A DNA stretch of 64,000 bases from Oceanospirillum sanctuarii (GTDB taxonomy: Bacteria; Pseudomonadota; Gammaproteobacteria; Pseudomonadales; Halomonadaceae): assembly GCF_002150805.1 (NCBI RefSeq), contig NZ_MTBA01000004.1:1054001-1118000 (forward strand). The letters are read 5' to 3'. The notes beneath the pieces were generated by a model. The model searched no databases and was not told the origin of the DNA. It was given only the letters and a program-made list of their open reading frames with translations. Positions 9,071-17,760 of the stretch are shown one piece after another (the first letter of the stretch is position 1; every line of letters starts with the position of its first letter). The translations under genes were made by a program, and so were the position numbers.

Positions 9071-9099
9071 AAAAACGCCCTGACCAAAGGATCAGGGCG
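9071..9099 (-). terminator. Intrinsic terminator of dsbC
   Basis: An eight-base-pair stem (CGCCCTGA / TCAGGGCG) followed on the minus strand by five T, about 30 bases after the dsbC stop. It separates dsbC from hom-thrC transcription. Confidence 0.8.
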
Positions 9100-9127
9100 C
9101 TGTAAAAAGACCGGGCTTAAACGGGAA

Positions 9128-9904
9128 TCAAAGTTTGATACCCAGCGCTGTTGCCAGACGTTTTGCCGGCATATAACCCGGCAGCAGGCGACCATCTTCC
9201 AGGAAGATAGCCGGTGTCCCCTGAACACCTAATTTTTGCCCCAGACGATACTGATCCGCAATCGGGTTTTCACATTGTTTCTCTTCGATGGACTCGCCCA
9301 GCTTCGCACGGGTCATGGCATTCTGCTGATTCTCAGCACACCAGACCGAGACCATGGAATAATAAGAACCCGAACCGATACCCGCGCGCGGGAAACCCAG
9401 ATAACGCACCTTAATACCCATCTCGTTCAGTTCAGGCACTTCTTTGTGCAGCTTGCGACAATAAACACAGTCGATATCGGTAAAAACCGTAATCTGGCCT
9501 TTCTGCTCACCTTTGGCAGGAAATACAATCATCTGAGACTCATCCAGATTACTGATCTCTGTAGCACGTGCAGTCATACGACGCTCTTCAGAGATATTTT
9601 TGAAACCCTGTGGCGCCACCTGATAAAGATCACCGGTAAAGATATAACTACCATCAGCAGTGCTGTAGAGAATCTCGCCGGTTTTCAGCTCAACCTCATA
9701 AATCGATTCGATAATGGAAGGGCGAATCTGATCCACCGAAATACTCGGACCAGCCGCTTCCAGCTTCTTTAAAATCATCTCTTCCGGAGTTGCCGCCTGC
9801 ACTGAAAAAGAAAATAAACCCGCAACCAGCAAAAGACCTAGCGCAAGCAATGATTGACTGCCCTGAAGCAGACGAGGCAGAACTGTCATAGACCGTGTTT
9901 TCAT
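9128..9904 (-). CDS. dsbC: Periplasmic disulfide isomerase DsbC
   Basis: DsbC rearranges incorrect disulfides in the periplasm and is kept reduced by DsbD. The 258-residue protein starts with a long signal peptide (hydrophobic LLALGLLLVAGLFSFSVQA, cleaved near residue 37). An N-terminal dimerisation domain ends near residue 100, and the thioredoxin-fold domain carries the active site CVYC at residues 146-149 in FTDIDCVYCRKLHKE. A second cysteine pair (VWCAENQ and KQCENP) matches the structural disulfide of the family, and the cis-proline loop GVQGTPAIFLEDG is present. AGGA lies eight bases before the ATG. It is between xerD and hom, as in pseudomonads; its oxidative counterpart dsbB is also in this window at 57968. 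Confidence 0.96.
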   Translation of the reverse strand: MKTRSMTVLPRLLQGSQSLLALGLLLVAGLFSFSVQAATPEEMILKKLEAAGPSISVDQIRPSIIESIYEVELKTGEILYSTADGSYIFTGDLYQVAPQGFKNISEERRMTARATEISNLDESQMIVFPAKGEQKGQITVFTDIDCVYCRKLHKEVPELNEMGIKVRYLGFPRAGIGSGSYYSMVSVWCAENQQNAMTRAKLGESIEEKQCENPIADQYRLGQKLGVQGTPAIFLEDGRLLPGYMPAKRLATALGIKL

Positions 9905-10085
9905 AATAGATTCCTGAACCTGAAATACGCTGTACCGAATGGTCCTGAATCTGAACTTTCAGGCATACCGAACAGCACAATGTTTCCCTGTGACCCACAA
10001 GCAACGGGAATGTTCCATCAAAGCACTACATCAAACCTCAGTCCGTATTAACCGTCAACCAGACCAAGGCAAACCCGCTTTAAAA

Positions 10086-11030
10086 TCAGGCCCTTGGGTG
10101 ATGTTGTTGATGCAGCTGTTTTAAACGTTGATTAGCCACATGGGTGTAGATTTGGGTCGTAGTGACACTGGAGTGACCTAACAGTAACTGCACCGATCTC
10201 AGATCCGCGCCATGATTGAGCAGATGGGTGGCAAAAGCATGGCGAAGCTGGTGTGGAGAGAGCGTATCCGGCAAACCTGCTTCAACAGCATATTTATGAA
10301 TGCGATACCAGAACGCCTGACGGGTCATAAAGCCTCCCTTGCGGCTGGGGAAAAGGGCTGTCTCACTCTCTTTAAATCCCGGCAGATTTGAACGCACCTC
10401 CTGCCAGTACAACGTCAGCTCATCCAGTGCTATCTCACCCAAGGGAATCAGGCGCTCTTTCTGACCTTTACCGGTTACACGCACAATCCCCTGCTGCAAA
10501 CTAACCTGCCCAGCAGTCAAACCAACCAGCTCAGAAACCCGTAATCCGGTTGCATAAAGCAGCTCCAGCATACAGCGATCACGAGCCTGAGTGGGATCAG
10601 AACGATCCGGCTGATCCAAAAGTGCTTCAACCTGCTCTTCGGACAGCACTTTGGGCAGCTTCTTTTCCGCCCTGATTTTGGGCAGCAGACTGACCGGATT
10701 CTGTTCAACCAACTCTTCATCCATCAGCCAATAGTAGAAGCCTTTTAAGGCGCTGATAATCCTGGCTACCGAGCGCTTATCCAACCCAGTATCAAAACAG
10801 GCTTCGCGAAAGAGAGCCAGCTTCTCGGTATCCAGATTCAGCAACAGATTCTGATCGCAGACAGCATCTTTGCTACCTTCCGAGCGCAAAAAAGCTTCCG
10901 GGCTCACCAGCCATAAAACCAGATGCTTCAGATCCCGCCGATAAGCCAGCTGGGTATTCCGACTCAGGCCTTTTTCCAGCAACAGAAAGTCCAGATAACC
11001 CTGTATTAATGCCTCAGAGCCCTTAGTCAC
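10086..11030 (-). CDS. xerD: Site-specific tyrosine recombinase XerD
   Basis: XerD with XerC resolves chromosome dimers at dif with FtsK. All catalytic residues of the tyrosine recombinases are visible: Arg in YATGLRVSELVGL, Lys in VTGKGQKERLIPLG, His-x-x-Arg in LSPHQLRHAFATH, His in LLGHSSVTTTQ and the nucleophile in QIYTHVANQ. The N-terminal SAM-like domain is longer than usual: an extra stretch of roughly 15 residues follows LVLWLVSPEAF. The GTG at 11030 is chosen because GGAGG lies six bases upstream; an in-frame GTG at 11051 with a weaker GAGG is possible. The 314 residues compare with about 300 in other XerD proteins. Downstream neighbour is dsbC. Confidence 0.93.
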   Translation of the reverse strand: MTKGSEALIQGYLDFLLLEKGLSRNTQLAYRRDLKHLVLWLVSPEAFLRSEGSKDAVCDQNLLLNLDTEKLALFREACFDTGLDKRSVARIISALKGFYYWLMDEELVEQNPVSLLPKIRAEKKLPKVLSEEQVEALLDQPDRSDPTQARDRCMLELLYATGLRVSELVGLTAGQVSLQQGIVRVTGKGQKERLIPLGEIALDELTLYWQEVRSNLPGFKESETALFPSRKGGFMTRQAFWYRIHKYAVEAGLPDTLSPHQLRHAFATHLLNHGADLRSVQLLLGHSSVTTTQIYTHVANQRLKQLHQQHHPRA

Positions 11031-11078
11031 CAATAGCCTCCACGCTGACACTCAACCTCAAATAACCAAATCGCAGAC

Positions 11079-11117
11079 ATAAAAAAAACGGGCACCCCCG
11101 AAAGGTTACCCGTTTTT
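11079..11117 (-). terminator. Terminator of the rpsP-rimM-trmD-rplS operon
   Basis: A stem built from AACGGG/CCCGTT and ACC/GGT with a small internal mismatch, with T-runs on both sides, 28 bases after the rplS stop. It probably ends the ribosomal operon on the minus strand. Confidence 0.7.
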
Positions 11118-11144
11118 TCAGCAAGTCGAACTGATCTTAGCGAA

Positions 11145-11501
11145 TCAGGACAGCTTTTCTTTAATACGTGCAGCTTTACCGCTCAGTTCACGCAGGTAGT
11201 ACAGTTTAGCCTGACGAACGTCACCACGACGCTTAACAGAAATGCTATCTACCAGTGGGCTGTAAACCTGGAAAGTACGCTCAACGCCAACACCGTGAGA
11301 GATCTTACGTACAGTGAACGCAGAGTTCAGACCACGGTTACGCTTACCCAGTACAACACCTTCGAACGCCTGCAGACGCTCACGGTTGCCTTCTTTAACT
11401 TTAACCTGAACAACAACAGTGTCACCTGGTGCAAACGCAGGAACTTCTTTGCTCATTTGTTCGGCTTCAAGAGCCTGAATTACTGTATTTTTGCTGCTCA
11501 T
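11145..11501 (-). CDS. rplS: 50S ribosomal protein L19
   Basis: L19 lies at the 30S-50S interface. The 118-residue protein has the family signatures [34 protein letters not shown] and [16 protein letters not shown], ending [20 protein letters not shown]. The correct start is the ATG at 11501 (MSSKNTVIQ), preceded by AGGAG at seven bases; the open frame extends 31 codons further upstream into trmD but that part has no L19 similarity. It is the last gene of the operon, 37 bases after trmD. Confidence 0.97.
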   Translation of the reverse strand: MSSKNTVIQALEAEQMSKEVPAFAPGDTVVVQVKVKEGNRERLQAFEGVVLGKRNRGLNSAFTVRKISHGVGVERTFQVYSPLVDSISVKRRGDVRQAKLYYLRELSGKAARIKEKLS

Positions 11502-11538
11502 TAGCTCGCTCCTAGATTTAAGCCGCTCGACTTGCGCA

Positions 11539-12285
11539 TTAGCGCGAACCGTCATGATTGCGGATGAATTCTTCCAACAATGCCTGGCGCTCATCGTCCA
11601 GGTCGACCTTTTCCAACAAGTCCGGCCGCCTTAACCAGGTTCGGCCCAGAGATTGCTGGAGACGCCACCGACGAATGGCTTCGTGATTCCCACTCAACAG
11701 AACGTCCGGCACTTCAAGATCATCAACCTGTTCAGGTCTTGTATAGTGCGGGCAGTCCAGCAGGCCATCGGAGAATGAATCCTCTTCAGCAGAGTCTTCA
11801 TGCCCGAGAACACCGGGAACCAACCGTGATACTGAATCGATGAGGGTCAAAGCAGCTAGTTCACCACCGCTCAGAACGTAATCACCGATTGACCACTCTT
11901 CATCTATTAATGTCTCCACCACGCGCTCGTCGATGCCTTCATAACGACCTGCAACAATCACCATGCGGTCGCGCTGAGACAGCTCACGTACACCTTCCTG
12001 ATCGAGGGGACGTCCCTGGGGAGACATATAGATCACCTTGGCATCGGGTCCGGCTTTTTCCTTGGCGGCTAAAATAGCATCGCGCAAAGGCTGAACTTTC
12101 ATCAGCATGCCAGGACCACCGCCGTAAGGGCGATCATCTACTGTGCGGTGTTTATCTGTTGCGAAATCACGAGGATTCCAGAATTCAAGCGACAGCAGTT
12201 CTTTTTTAACTGCCCGCCCGGTGACACCATATTCGGTGACCGCATCAAACATCCCCGGAAACAGGGATACAACGCCTAACCACAC
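11539..12285 (-). CDS. trmD: tRNA (guanine37-N1)-methyltransferase TrmD
   Basis: TrmD makes m1G37 next to the anticodon and prevents +1 frameshifting. The 248-residue protein is a SPOUT enzyme: it opens [16 protein letters not shown]. It contains [13 protein letters not shown] and the trefoil-knot SAM site ([23 protein letters not shown]-type [29 protein letters not shown]). The C-terminal domain begins around [23 protein letters not shown]. The start is GTG at 12285. It is embedded in rpsP-rimM-trmD-rplS, 45 bases after rimM. Confidence 0.97.
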   Translation of the reverse strand: MWLGVVSLFPGMFDAVTEYGVTGRAVKKELLSLEFWNPRDFATDKHRTVDDRPYGGGPGMLMKVQPLRDAILAAKEKAGPDAKVIYMSPQGRPLDQEGVRELSQRDRMVIVAGRYEGIDERVVETLIDEEWSIGDYVLSGGELAALTLIDSVSRLVPGVLGHEDSAEEDSFSDGLLDCPHYTRPEQVDDLEVPDVLLSGNHEAIRRWRLQQSLGRTWLRRPDLLEKVDLDDERQALLEEFIRNHDGSR

Positions 12286-12330
12286 AGTTTAATCTCTTTT
12301 AAAATTGCCGGTTTCATTACTGCAACCAGC

Positions 12331-12861
12331 TTAGAAGTCAGGATCCCAGTCAACAAGCACAGTGCCGTCGCTGAGATTGACCTCTTTGACTACCTGATCC
12401 ACCAGATAAGGAATCAGACGCTCAGCGTCATCAAGACTTTCCGGTGTCGCCTTCACTACCAGTACATCATTTGCACCGGTCTCCAGCAGGTAATCAACCG
12501 AACCCAGAACTACGTTTTCGGTCGTGATTACCTTCAGCCCCTCTAACTGGTGCCAGTAGTAATCACCCTCTTCCAGATCCGGCAATGCGTCTTTTGGCAT
12601 GCGAATTTCACAGCCACACATCTCTTCAGCGCCATTACGATCCGTAACGACCTTCAGACGGGCAACGAGACCCTTACCGTGTTTTTTGCCCTTTGCGACC
12701 TCAAACTCACCAACCGGCTTGTCATCTTTCCACAAAGACCACTTTTTATACTGGAAGATACCGTCCATAGGATCGGTAAAAGAATAAACCTTAACCCAGC
12801 CCTGAATACCAAAAGGACTTGTAATTCTACCTAGGACTACAAAATCTTTCGGATCTGACAT
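12331..12861 (-). CDS. rimM: Ribosome maturation factor RimM
   Basis: RimM assists maturation of the 30S head by binding ribosomal protein S19. The 176-residue protein has the N-terminal RimM domain (VVLGRITSPFGIQGWVKVYSF), the motif GCEIRMPKDALPDLEEGDYYWHQLEG, and a C-terminal PRC-barrel-like part ending LIPYLVDQVVKEVNLSDGTVLVDWDPDF. The ATG at 12861 begins MSDPKDFVVLG. It lies 139 bases after rpsP in the conserved four-gene operon. Confidence 0.96.
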   Translation of the reverse strand: MSDPKDFVVLGRITSPFGIQGWVKVYSFTDPMDGIFQYKKWSLWKDDKPVGEFEVAKGKKHGKGLVARLKVVTDRNGAEEMCGCEIRMPKDALPDLEEGDYYWHQLEGLKVITTENVVLGSVDYLLETGANDVLVVKATPESLDDAERLIPYLVDQVVKEVNLSDGTVLVDWDPDF

Positions 12862-13000
12862 AAGCCGACTTATTCTCTCAATTCATCCAGACCGGCATCA
12901 GCGCTGCTGACCACCAGAATCGATGTTTAAACTACAACCACTAACAGCCGGCTTGGCTGTTGCAGCGTCATACTGGTTCTGAATTCCGAAGAATCAGAAA

Positions 13001-13243
13001 TTACTTAGCAGCTTCTTTCAGCAGCTGAGCAACACGATCAGAGATAGTTGCGCCCTGACCTTTCCAGTGTTCTACACGCTCAAGATCAACGCGCAGACGC
13101 TCTTCCTGGCCTTTAGCCAGTGGGTTAAAGAAACCAACACGCTCAAGGAAACGACCGTTACGGGCGCTGCGAGAGTTAGTTACAGTCAAGTGATAGAACG
13201 GGCGCTTCTTAGAGCCACCGCGAGCAAGACGAATGGTTACCAT
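13001..13243 (-). CDS. rpsP: 30S ribosomal protein S16
   Basis: S16 is needed for 30S assembly. The 80-residue protein begins [20 protein letters not shown] and contains [15 protein letters not shown] and the C-terminal [17 protein letters not shown]. It is the first gene of the operon rpsP-rimM-trmD-rplS, with a promoter at 13433-13460 and a 5' untranslated leader of about 180 bases. Confidence 0.97.
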   Translation of the reverse strand: MVTIRLARGGSKKRPFYHLTVTNSRSARNGRFLERVGFFNPLAKGQEERLRVDLERVEHWKGQGATISDRVAQLLKEAAK

Positions 13244-13432
13244 TGCCTTTTTATCCTATGTTCGGAGTTCTCAAAATTTCGCTACAGACTTTCATTCACG
13301 GCCTTTCGGCCCGAAAGGCGGCATATTCTAAGGGAAAACACCGGCTTTTGGAACCACAAAAGCACAATATTCCGCCGCAACCGCGATTTTCACCGGGTCG
13401 AGCAGAAATGTCAGTCTGAAAATGTGCGCGCT

Positions 13433-13460
13433 ATTGTAGGCTTACCCAAGTGAAACGCAA
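13433..13460 (-). promoter_or_regulatory. Sigma-70 promoter of rpsP
   Basis: On the minus strand TTGCGT, a 16-base spacer and TACAAT give a good housekeeping promoter reading into rpsP, with a leader of about 180 bases. Confidence 0.65.
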
Positions 13461-13604
13461 GTCTGTAGCACCATTTTCTGCGGCAATTTGCGTAAAAATT
13501 ACACTAAAGCCGCAGACTGATAAGAGGATATACAACTAACCTCTTGATTTAAAAACACTTAATTGCAGCAAAGGAGATACTATCATGCTGGCAATTAAAT
13601 AAAG

Positions 13605-13632
13605 AAAAGGCCTGAAAAATCAGACCTTTTCG
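13605..13632 (-). terminator. Intrinsic terminator of ffh
   Basis: The minus-strand RNA folds AAAAGGTCTGA with TCAGGCCTTTT, the one imperfect position being a G-U pair that forms only on this strand, followed by a T-rich tail. It lies about 40 bases after the ffh stop. Confidence 0.75.
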
Positions 13633-13667
13633 TCCACAAACTCCTGAAAACAGGATTTATGGTTCTA

Positions 13668-15047
13668 TCAGAAGCGCGGAGGCATACCACCACCCATACC
13701 CGGTGGCAGCATACCGCCAAGGCCGCGCATCATCTTAGACATGCCACCTTTACCGCTCATCTTCTTCATCATCTTTTGCATCTGCTTGTGTTGCTTCAGC
13801 AGACGATTCAGATCCTGAATCTGCAGGCCAGAACCCGCACAGATACGACGCTTACGGGAACCTGAGATCAGATCCGGCTTCTGGCGCTCCAGAGGCGTCA
13901 TAGAGTTGATCAGCGCTTCCAGCTTGCCCATCTCTTTTTCAGCAGCACCATTTTTGGCCACTTCAGCGATCTGCCCCATGCCCGGCAGCTTGTCCATCAG
14001 ACCTGCCATGCCACCCATGTTTTTCATTTGCTGAATCTGGTCACGGAAGTCTTCCAGGTCAAAACCCTTGCCCTTCTTAACTTTCTTCGCCAGCTTCTCA
14101 GCTTTCTCTTTATCGATCTTCTGCTCTGCTTCTTCGATCAGAGACAGGATGTCACCCATACCCAGAATACGGGAGGCAACACGATCCGGGTGGAATGGCT
14201 CGAGTGCATCAACCTTCTCGCCCATACCCATAAACTTGATCGGCTTACCGGTAATGTGACGCACAGACAGCGCTGCACCACCACGGGCATCACCATCAGC
14301 CTTGGTCAGGATCACACCGGTCAGTGGCAGCGCATCGCCGAAGGCCTTAGCCGTGTTCGCAGCATCCTGACCCGTCATGGCATCAACCACAAACAGCGTT
14401 TCAACCGGGCTGATACCCGCATGCAGCTCTTTAATCTCAACCATCATGTCGTCATCAACGTGCAGACGACCTGCCGTATCGACAATCACAACATCAAAGA
14501 ACTGAATCTTAGCGTGAGCAATCGCCGCATTAGCGATATCCAGTGGCTTCTGATCTGTGGTACTTGGGAAGAACTCTGCTTCCACTTCACCAGCCAGCGT
14601 TTCCAGCTGCTTGATTGCCGCCGGACGATAAACGTCAGCAGAAACAACCAGAACTTTCTTCTTCTCGCGCTCTTTCAGGAAGCGGGCAAGTTTAGCAACA
14701 GAGGTGGTTTTACCCGCACCCTGCAGACCGGCCATCAGGATAACCGCCGGTGCATTGGCAGCCAGGTTCAGCGATTCATTCGCCTCACCCATGATAAGTT
14801 CAAGTTCCTGCTGAACGATCTTAACGAACTGCTGACCCGGACTCAGACTCTTGCTGACTTCCTGACCAACGGCGCGTTCTTTCACTTTTTCGATAAAGGC
14901 TTTAACAACCGGCAGAGCAACATCCGCTTCGAGCAGCGCCTTGCGTACTTCGCGCAGGGTATCTTTGATGTTGTCTTCGGTCAGACGCGCCTGACCTGTG
15001 ATAGAACGCAAGCTCTTCGATAGGCGTTCGGTTAAGTTCTCAAACAT
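13668..15047 (-). CDS. ffh: Signal recognition particle protein Ffh
   Basis: Ffh binds 4.5S RNA and signal sequences and hands ribosomes to FtsY at the inner membrane. The 459-residue protein has the N domain (residues 1-90, MFENLTERLSKSL) and the G domain with its P-loop GLQGAGKTTSVAKLA and DTAGRLHVDD. TKADGDARGGAALS completes the G motifs. A Met-rich M domain closes the protein (MQKMMKKMSGKGGMSKMMRGLGGM), with a C-terminal GGGMPPRF. The ATG at 15047 is used because it gives the universal MFENLTERL start and has GAGG eight bases upstream; an in-frame GTG two codons earlier is also possible. It diverges from ypjD, an arrangement conserved in gammaproteobacteria. Confidence 0.97.
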   Translation of the reverse strand: MFENLTERLSKSLRSITGQARLTEDNIKDTLREVRKALLEADVALPVVKAFIEKVKERAVGQEVSKSLSPGQQFVKIVQQELELIMGEANESLNLAANAPAVILMAGLQGAGKTTSVAKLARFLKEREKKKVLVVSADVYRPAAIKQLETLAGEVEAEFFPSTTDQKPLDIANAAIAHAKIQFFDVVIVDTAGRLHVDDDMMVEIKELHAGISPVETLFVVDAMTGQDAANTAKAFGDALPLTGVILTKADGDARGGAALSVRHITGKPIKFMGMGEKVDALEPFHPDRVASRILGMGDILSLIEEAEQKIDKEKAEKLAKKVKKGKGFDLEDFRDQIQQMKNMGGMAGLMDKLPGMGQIAEVAKNGAAEKEMGKLEALINSMTPLERQKPDLISGSRKRRICAGSGLQIQDLNRLLKQHKQMQKMMKKMSGKGGMSKMMRGLGGMLPPGMGGGMPPRF

Positions 15048-15416
15048 CCACACATCCTCGCTGCTTCAACAGCAGAAAAACATTCAACATCGCTCTTACC
15101 GGATTAAGCATCAGATCTGATCCGGACAAGCAAAATTCAAAAAATTGCCCGCATTATAACCAGCCGAGCCCCCTGTCATCCATGGGCAAATAGGCTTTAG
15201 GACGGAATCGGACAAAAACCTTGGCCGATGAGGCAAATAACCTCACCCAATCTGCCTCTGGCTATGATGCAGCGCGATCTGCAATCGGTTACTATTACAC
15301 CTCTTTTTATCAGGAAGCTCCTGATGTTGACATTCAGGCAGGCCAGTACCCTTTTTTGCTCCAACCTGCTTCTTTCTTAACTGGCTCTTATTTATTAACG
15401 GGACAACTGACAGATT
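15048..15416. other. Divergent promoter region between ffh and ypjD
   Basis: The 369 bases hold the ffh promoter on the minus strand and the upstream region of ypjD on the plus strand. A plus-strand open frame at 15221-15508 overlaps ypjD in another frame and shows no protein-like pattern. No further structure was recognised. Confidence 0.45.
15153..15179 (-). promoter_or_regulatory. Probable sigma-70 promoter of ffh
   Basis: The minus strand carries a perfect TATAAT (complement of 15153-15158) and an ATGACA 15 bases upstream. The leader to ffh would be about 100 bases. Confidence 0.5.
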
Positions 15417-16211
15417 ATGGATGCTATCGCACTAGCTCTGATCGCCATCGTTTTCTACTGTGCAGCGGCCACGTATCAGCTTCTGGCCCTCCAACGCAAA
15501 GCCCCTAACCGCCCACCTATGATTCGCCTGTTAGGTGCTGCTGCTGTACTCAATCACGGCCTCAGCGTCTGGCTGGCGATGTTCCAGCCTGACGGTCTGC
15601 ATCTCGGCCTAACCGAAATGGGTCTTCTGGCAACCTTTACCATCAGCCTGATGCTTCTTGTCAGCAGTATTAAAAAGCCGGTTCTGAATCTGGCTATCGG
15701 TGTTTTCCCGATGTCCATGCTGGCACTGATCTTTGCCATCTGGGGACCGGTTTCTGCGCCCAGCAACGGTTTAGCACCGGGCCTGACATTGCATATTCTG
15801 ACTTCTCTGGTTGCGTACAGCCTGATCGTTATCGCCGCCTGTCAGGCACTTTTGGTTTCAGTCCAGAACTACCAGCTCAAGCATAAGCAGACCCGTGGCA
15901 TTATTCAGGTTTTGCCTCCTTTGCAAACCATGGAACGCCTGCTGTTTGAACTGATCTGCAGTGGCGTAATCGCCCTGACCATTGCCATCGGCAGCGGCTT
16001 TATCTTTATCGAAAACCTGTTTGCTCAGCATCTGGCCCACAAAACCATTCTGACCCTGATGGCATGGCTGGTTTTTGCCATCCTATTGGCAGGTCACCGC
16101 TGGCTGGGATGGCGCGGCATGACCGCTGTACGCTGGACGTTAGGCGGCGCAAGCCTTCTGGTTCTGGGCTATTTTGGCAGCAAGGTAGCACTTGAAATTC
16201 TGCTGAACTAA
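15417..16211 (+). CDS. ypjD: Inner-membrane protein YpjD, CcsA/cytochrome c assembly-like
   Basis: A 264-residue polytopic membrane protein with about eight hydrophobic helices and the family hallmarks LHILTSLVAYSLIVIAACQALL (about residues 125-145) and the C-terminal HRWLGWRGMTAVRWTLGGA. It belongs to the CcsA/CcmC-like heme-handling membrane family, but members beside ffh lack an assigned role and the WWD heme motif of true CcsA is not visible. Its position divergent from ffh and upstream of the CorC-type gene is conserved among gammaproteobacteria. Confidence 0.85.
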   Translation: MDAIALALIAIVFYCAAATYQLLALQRKAPNRPPMIRLLGAAAVLNHGLSVWLAMFQPDGLHLGLTEMGLLATFTISLMLLVSSIKKPVLNLAIGVFPMSMLALIFAIWGPVSAPSNGLAPGLTLHILTSLVAYSLIVIAACQALLVSVQNYQLKHKQTRGIIQVLPPLQTMERLLFELICSGVIALTIAIGSGFIFIENLFAQHLAHKTILTLMAWLVFAILLAGHRWLGWRGMTAVRWTLGGASLLVLGYFGSKVALEILLN

Positions 16212-16279
16212 CCCGACATCTGGCGTACTAAGCAGGCTATGTTTGGTAACACGCCTTGACGGCACTCAACAGAAAATTT

Positions 16280-16440
16280 AAAAGTAATGCTGCGGTTTTA
16301 TCCGCAGCCTAAAAATAAAAAAAGCAGTCGCCACAATGTGAAGCGCACTGCCCGCGGCGAATTAACAGAATAGCGACCGAAGGAGGTCATTCTGCTGTCA
16401 TACAGCAGTCGTTAAATCGTCAGTTTTTAATTAAAGCAGG
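16280..16440 (+). other. Hairpin-rich leader upstream of the CorC-type gene
   Basis: Successive stems are visible: GCTGCGG/CCGCAGC (16290-16307), TCGCC/GGCGA (16327-16359), GACC/GGTC inside AGAAT/ATTCT (16367-16392) and CTGCTGT/ACAGCAG (16392-16408). No T-run makes any of them a clear terminator. The region could be a structured 5' leader or small RNA; I do not recognise a known riboswitch class. Confidence 0.35.
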
Positions 16441-16452
16441 ATACCCGATCTC

Positions 16453-17733
16453 TTGAACGACACCCCCCTTGGCATCTTATTTGGACTTTTAGCCTTCCTG
16501 ATTATCTGTTCCGGTTTCTTCTCAAGCTCTGAGACCGGCATGATGTCACTTAACCGCTATCGGTTAAGCCACAAAGCAAAGAACCGCGACAAAGGTGCGC
16601 TTCGTGTTAGCCGCCTGCTGGAACGCCCGGATCGTCTGATCGGCGTGATTCTGATCGGTAACAACTTCGTTAACATTCTCGCTTCTGCTATTGCCACCGT
16701 TATCGCTGTTCGCCTGTATGGTGACGCCGGTATCGCTATCGCCACCGCCCTACTGACGCTGGTGATTCTGATTTTTGCCGAGGTAACGCCAAAAACTCTG
16801 GCTGCACTGCACCCTGAGCGCGTTGCTTACCCGGCCTCTCTGCTACTGACCCCACTTCTGAAGCTGATGTATCCGCTGGTGTTTATGGTTAACTCCATCA
16901 CCAATGGCCTGCTGAAAGTGATGGGTGTTAACCAGAACGACAGCAGCAATGATCAGCTGACTCCGGAAGAACTACGCACCGTGGTACTGGAAGCAGGTGC
17001 AATGATTCCCCGTCGTCACAAAACCATGCTGCTGAGCATTCTGGATCTGGAATCCATGACGGTGAACGACATCATGATTCCCCGCCATGAGATTCAGGGT
17101 ATCAATCTGGATGACCCGATGGAGTCCATTATTGAGCAGCTGCAGAACTGCGAGCACACCCGCCTGATACTTTATAAAGGCGATGTGAACAATGTGCTGG
17201 GCATTCTGCACATGCGTAATGCTTCCCGCTTTATGGCCCGCCAGATGCCAACCAAAGAGGATCTGCTGGCTGAGGCCCGTGAGCCTTACTTTATTCCGGA
17301 AACCACACCGCTGCAGACCCAGCTGCTGAACTTCCAGCGCCTGAAGCGCCGTATCGGTATCGTGGTAGATGAATATGGTGATGTTCTCGGTATTGTGACT
17401 CTGGAAGATATTCTGGAAGAGATCGTCGGTGACTTTACTTCGCCGATGAGCGGCCACAATGATGAGATCAAACCAGACGGCAACGGTAACTTTGAAGTAG
17501 AAGGTGCCGCCAGCATCCGGGATATCAACAAGACACTGGACTGGGCGCTACCGGTTGATGGCCCTAAGACGCTGAACGGTTTGATTATTGAGCATCTGGA
17601 AGCCATTCCGGAAGCACCGGTCTGCCTGAGCTTCGGCCCTTACCGACTGGAAACACTGGAAATCAGCGGCAACTTCGTTCAAAAGGTACGCTGTAAGGAA
17701 GTGAAGAAGAGCAAGAAGAAGCGCAGCGCTTAA
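16453..17733 (+). CDS. CNNM/CorC-type transporter (DUF21 + CBS pair + CorC_HlyC domain)
   Basis: This 426-residue protein (YfjD/CorB-like) has an N-terminal DUF21 membrane domain (residues 1-180, opening LFGLLAFLIICSGFFSSSET with the ATVIAVRLYG and AEVTPKTLAALHPERVAYP signatures). A tandem CBS pair follows (about 200-315, NDIMIPRHEIQGINLDDP and IGIVVDEYGDVLGIVTLED), then a CorC_HlyC domain (about 335-415). Family members are linked to Mg2+/Co2+ export or homeostasis, with the CBS pair sensing ATP. The start is a TTG at 16453 with only a weak upstream site. It follows ypjD on the same strand after a hairpin-rich gap. Confidence 0.9.
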   Translation: MNDTPLGILFGLLAFLIICSGFFSSSETGMMSLNRYRLSHKAKNRDKGALRVSRLLERPDRLIGVILIGNNFVNILASAIATVIAVRLYGDAGIAIATALLTLVILIFAEVTPKTLAALHPERVAYPASLLLTPLLKLMYPLVFMVNSITNGLLKVMGVNQNDSSNDQLTPEELRTVVLEAGAMIPRRHKTMLLSILDLESMTVNDIMIPRHEIQGINLDDPMESIIEQLQNCEHTRLILYKGDVNNVLGILHMRNASRFMARQMPTKEDLLAEAREPYFIPETTPLQTQLLNFQRLKRRIGIVVDEYGDVLGIVTLEDILEEIVGDFTSPMSGHNDEIKPDGNGNFEVEGAASIRDINKTLDWALPVDGPKTLNGLIIEHLEAIPEAPVCLSFGPYRLETLEISGNFVQKVRCKEVKKSKKKRSA

Positions 17734-17760
17734 CCATCCTGCTCTCTCGTTAAGATCCGA

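Larger units (their letters stand above)
13244..13667. other. Intergenic region between rpsP and ffh
   Basis: The stretch holds the rpsP leader (with an eight-base-pair hairpin GCCTTTCG/CGAAAGGC at 13301-13319), the rpsP promoter and the ffh terminator. On the plus strand a strong AAGGAGA site precedes a five-codon frame (MLAIK, 13585-13602) running into the terminator; there is no downstream plus-strand gene near enough for it to be a normal leader peptide. Confidence 0.5.

Noticed and set aside
13585-13602. Five-codon frame MLAIK after a strong AAGGAGA site
   Set aside because: It runs into the ffh terminator region and no plus-strand gene follows closely, so a leader-peptide role is unsupported; it may be a remnant or chance.
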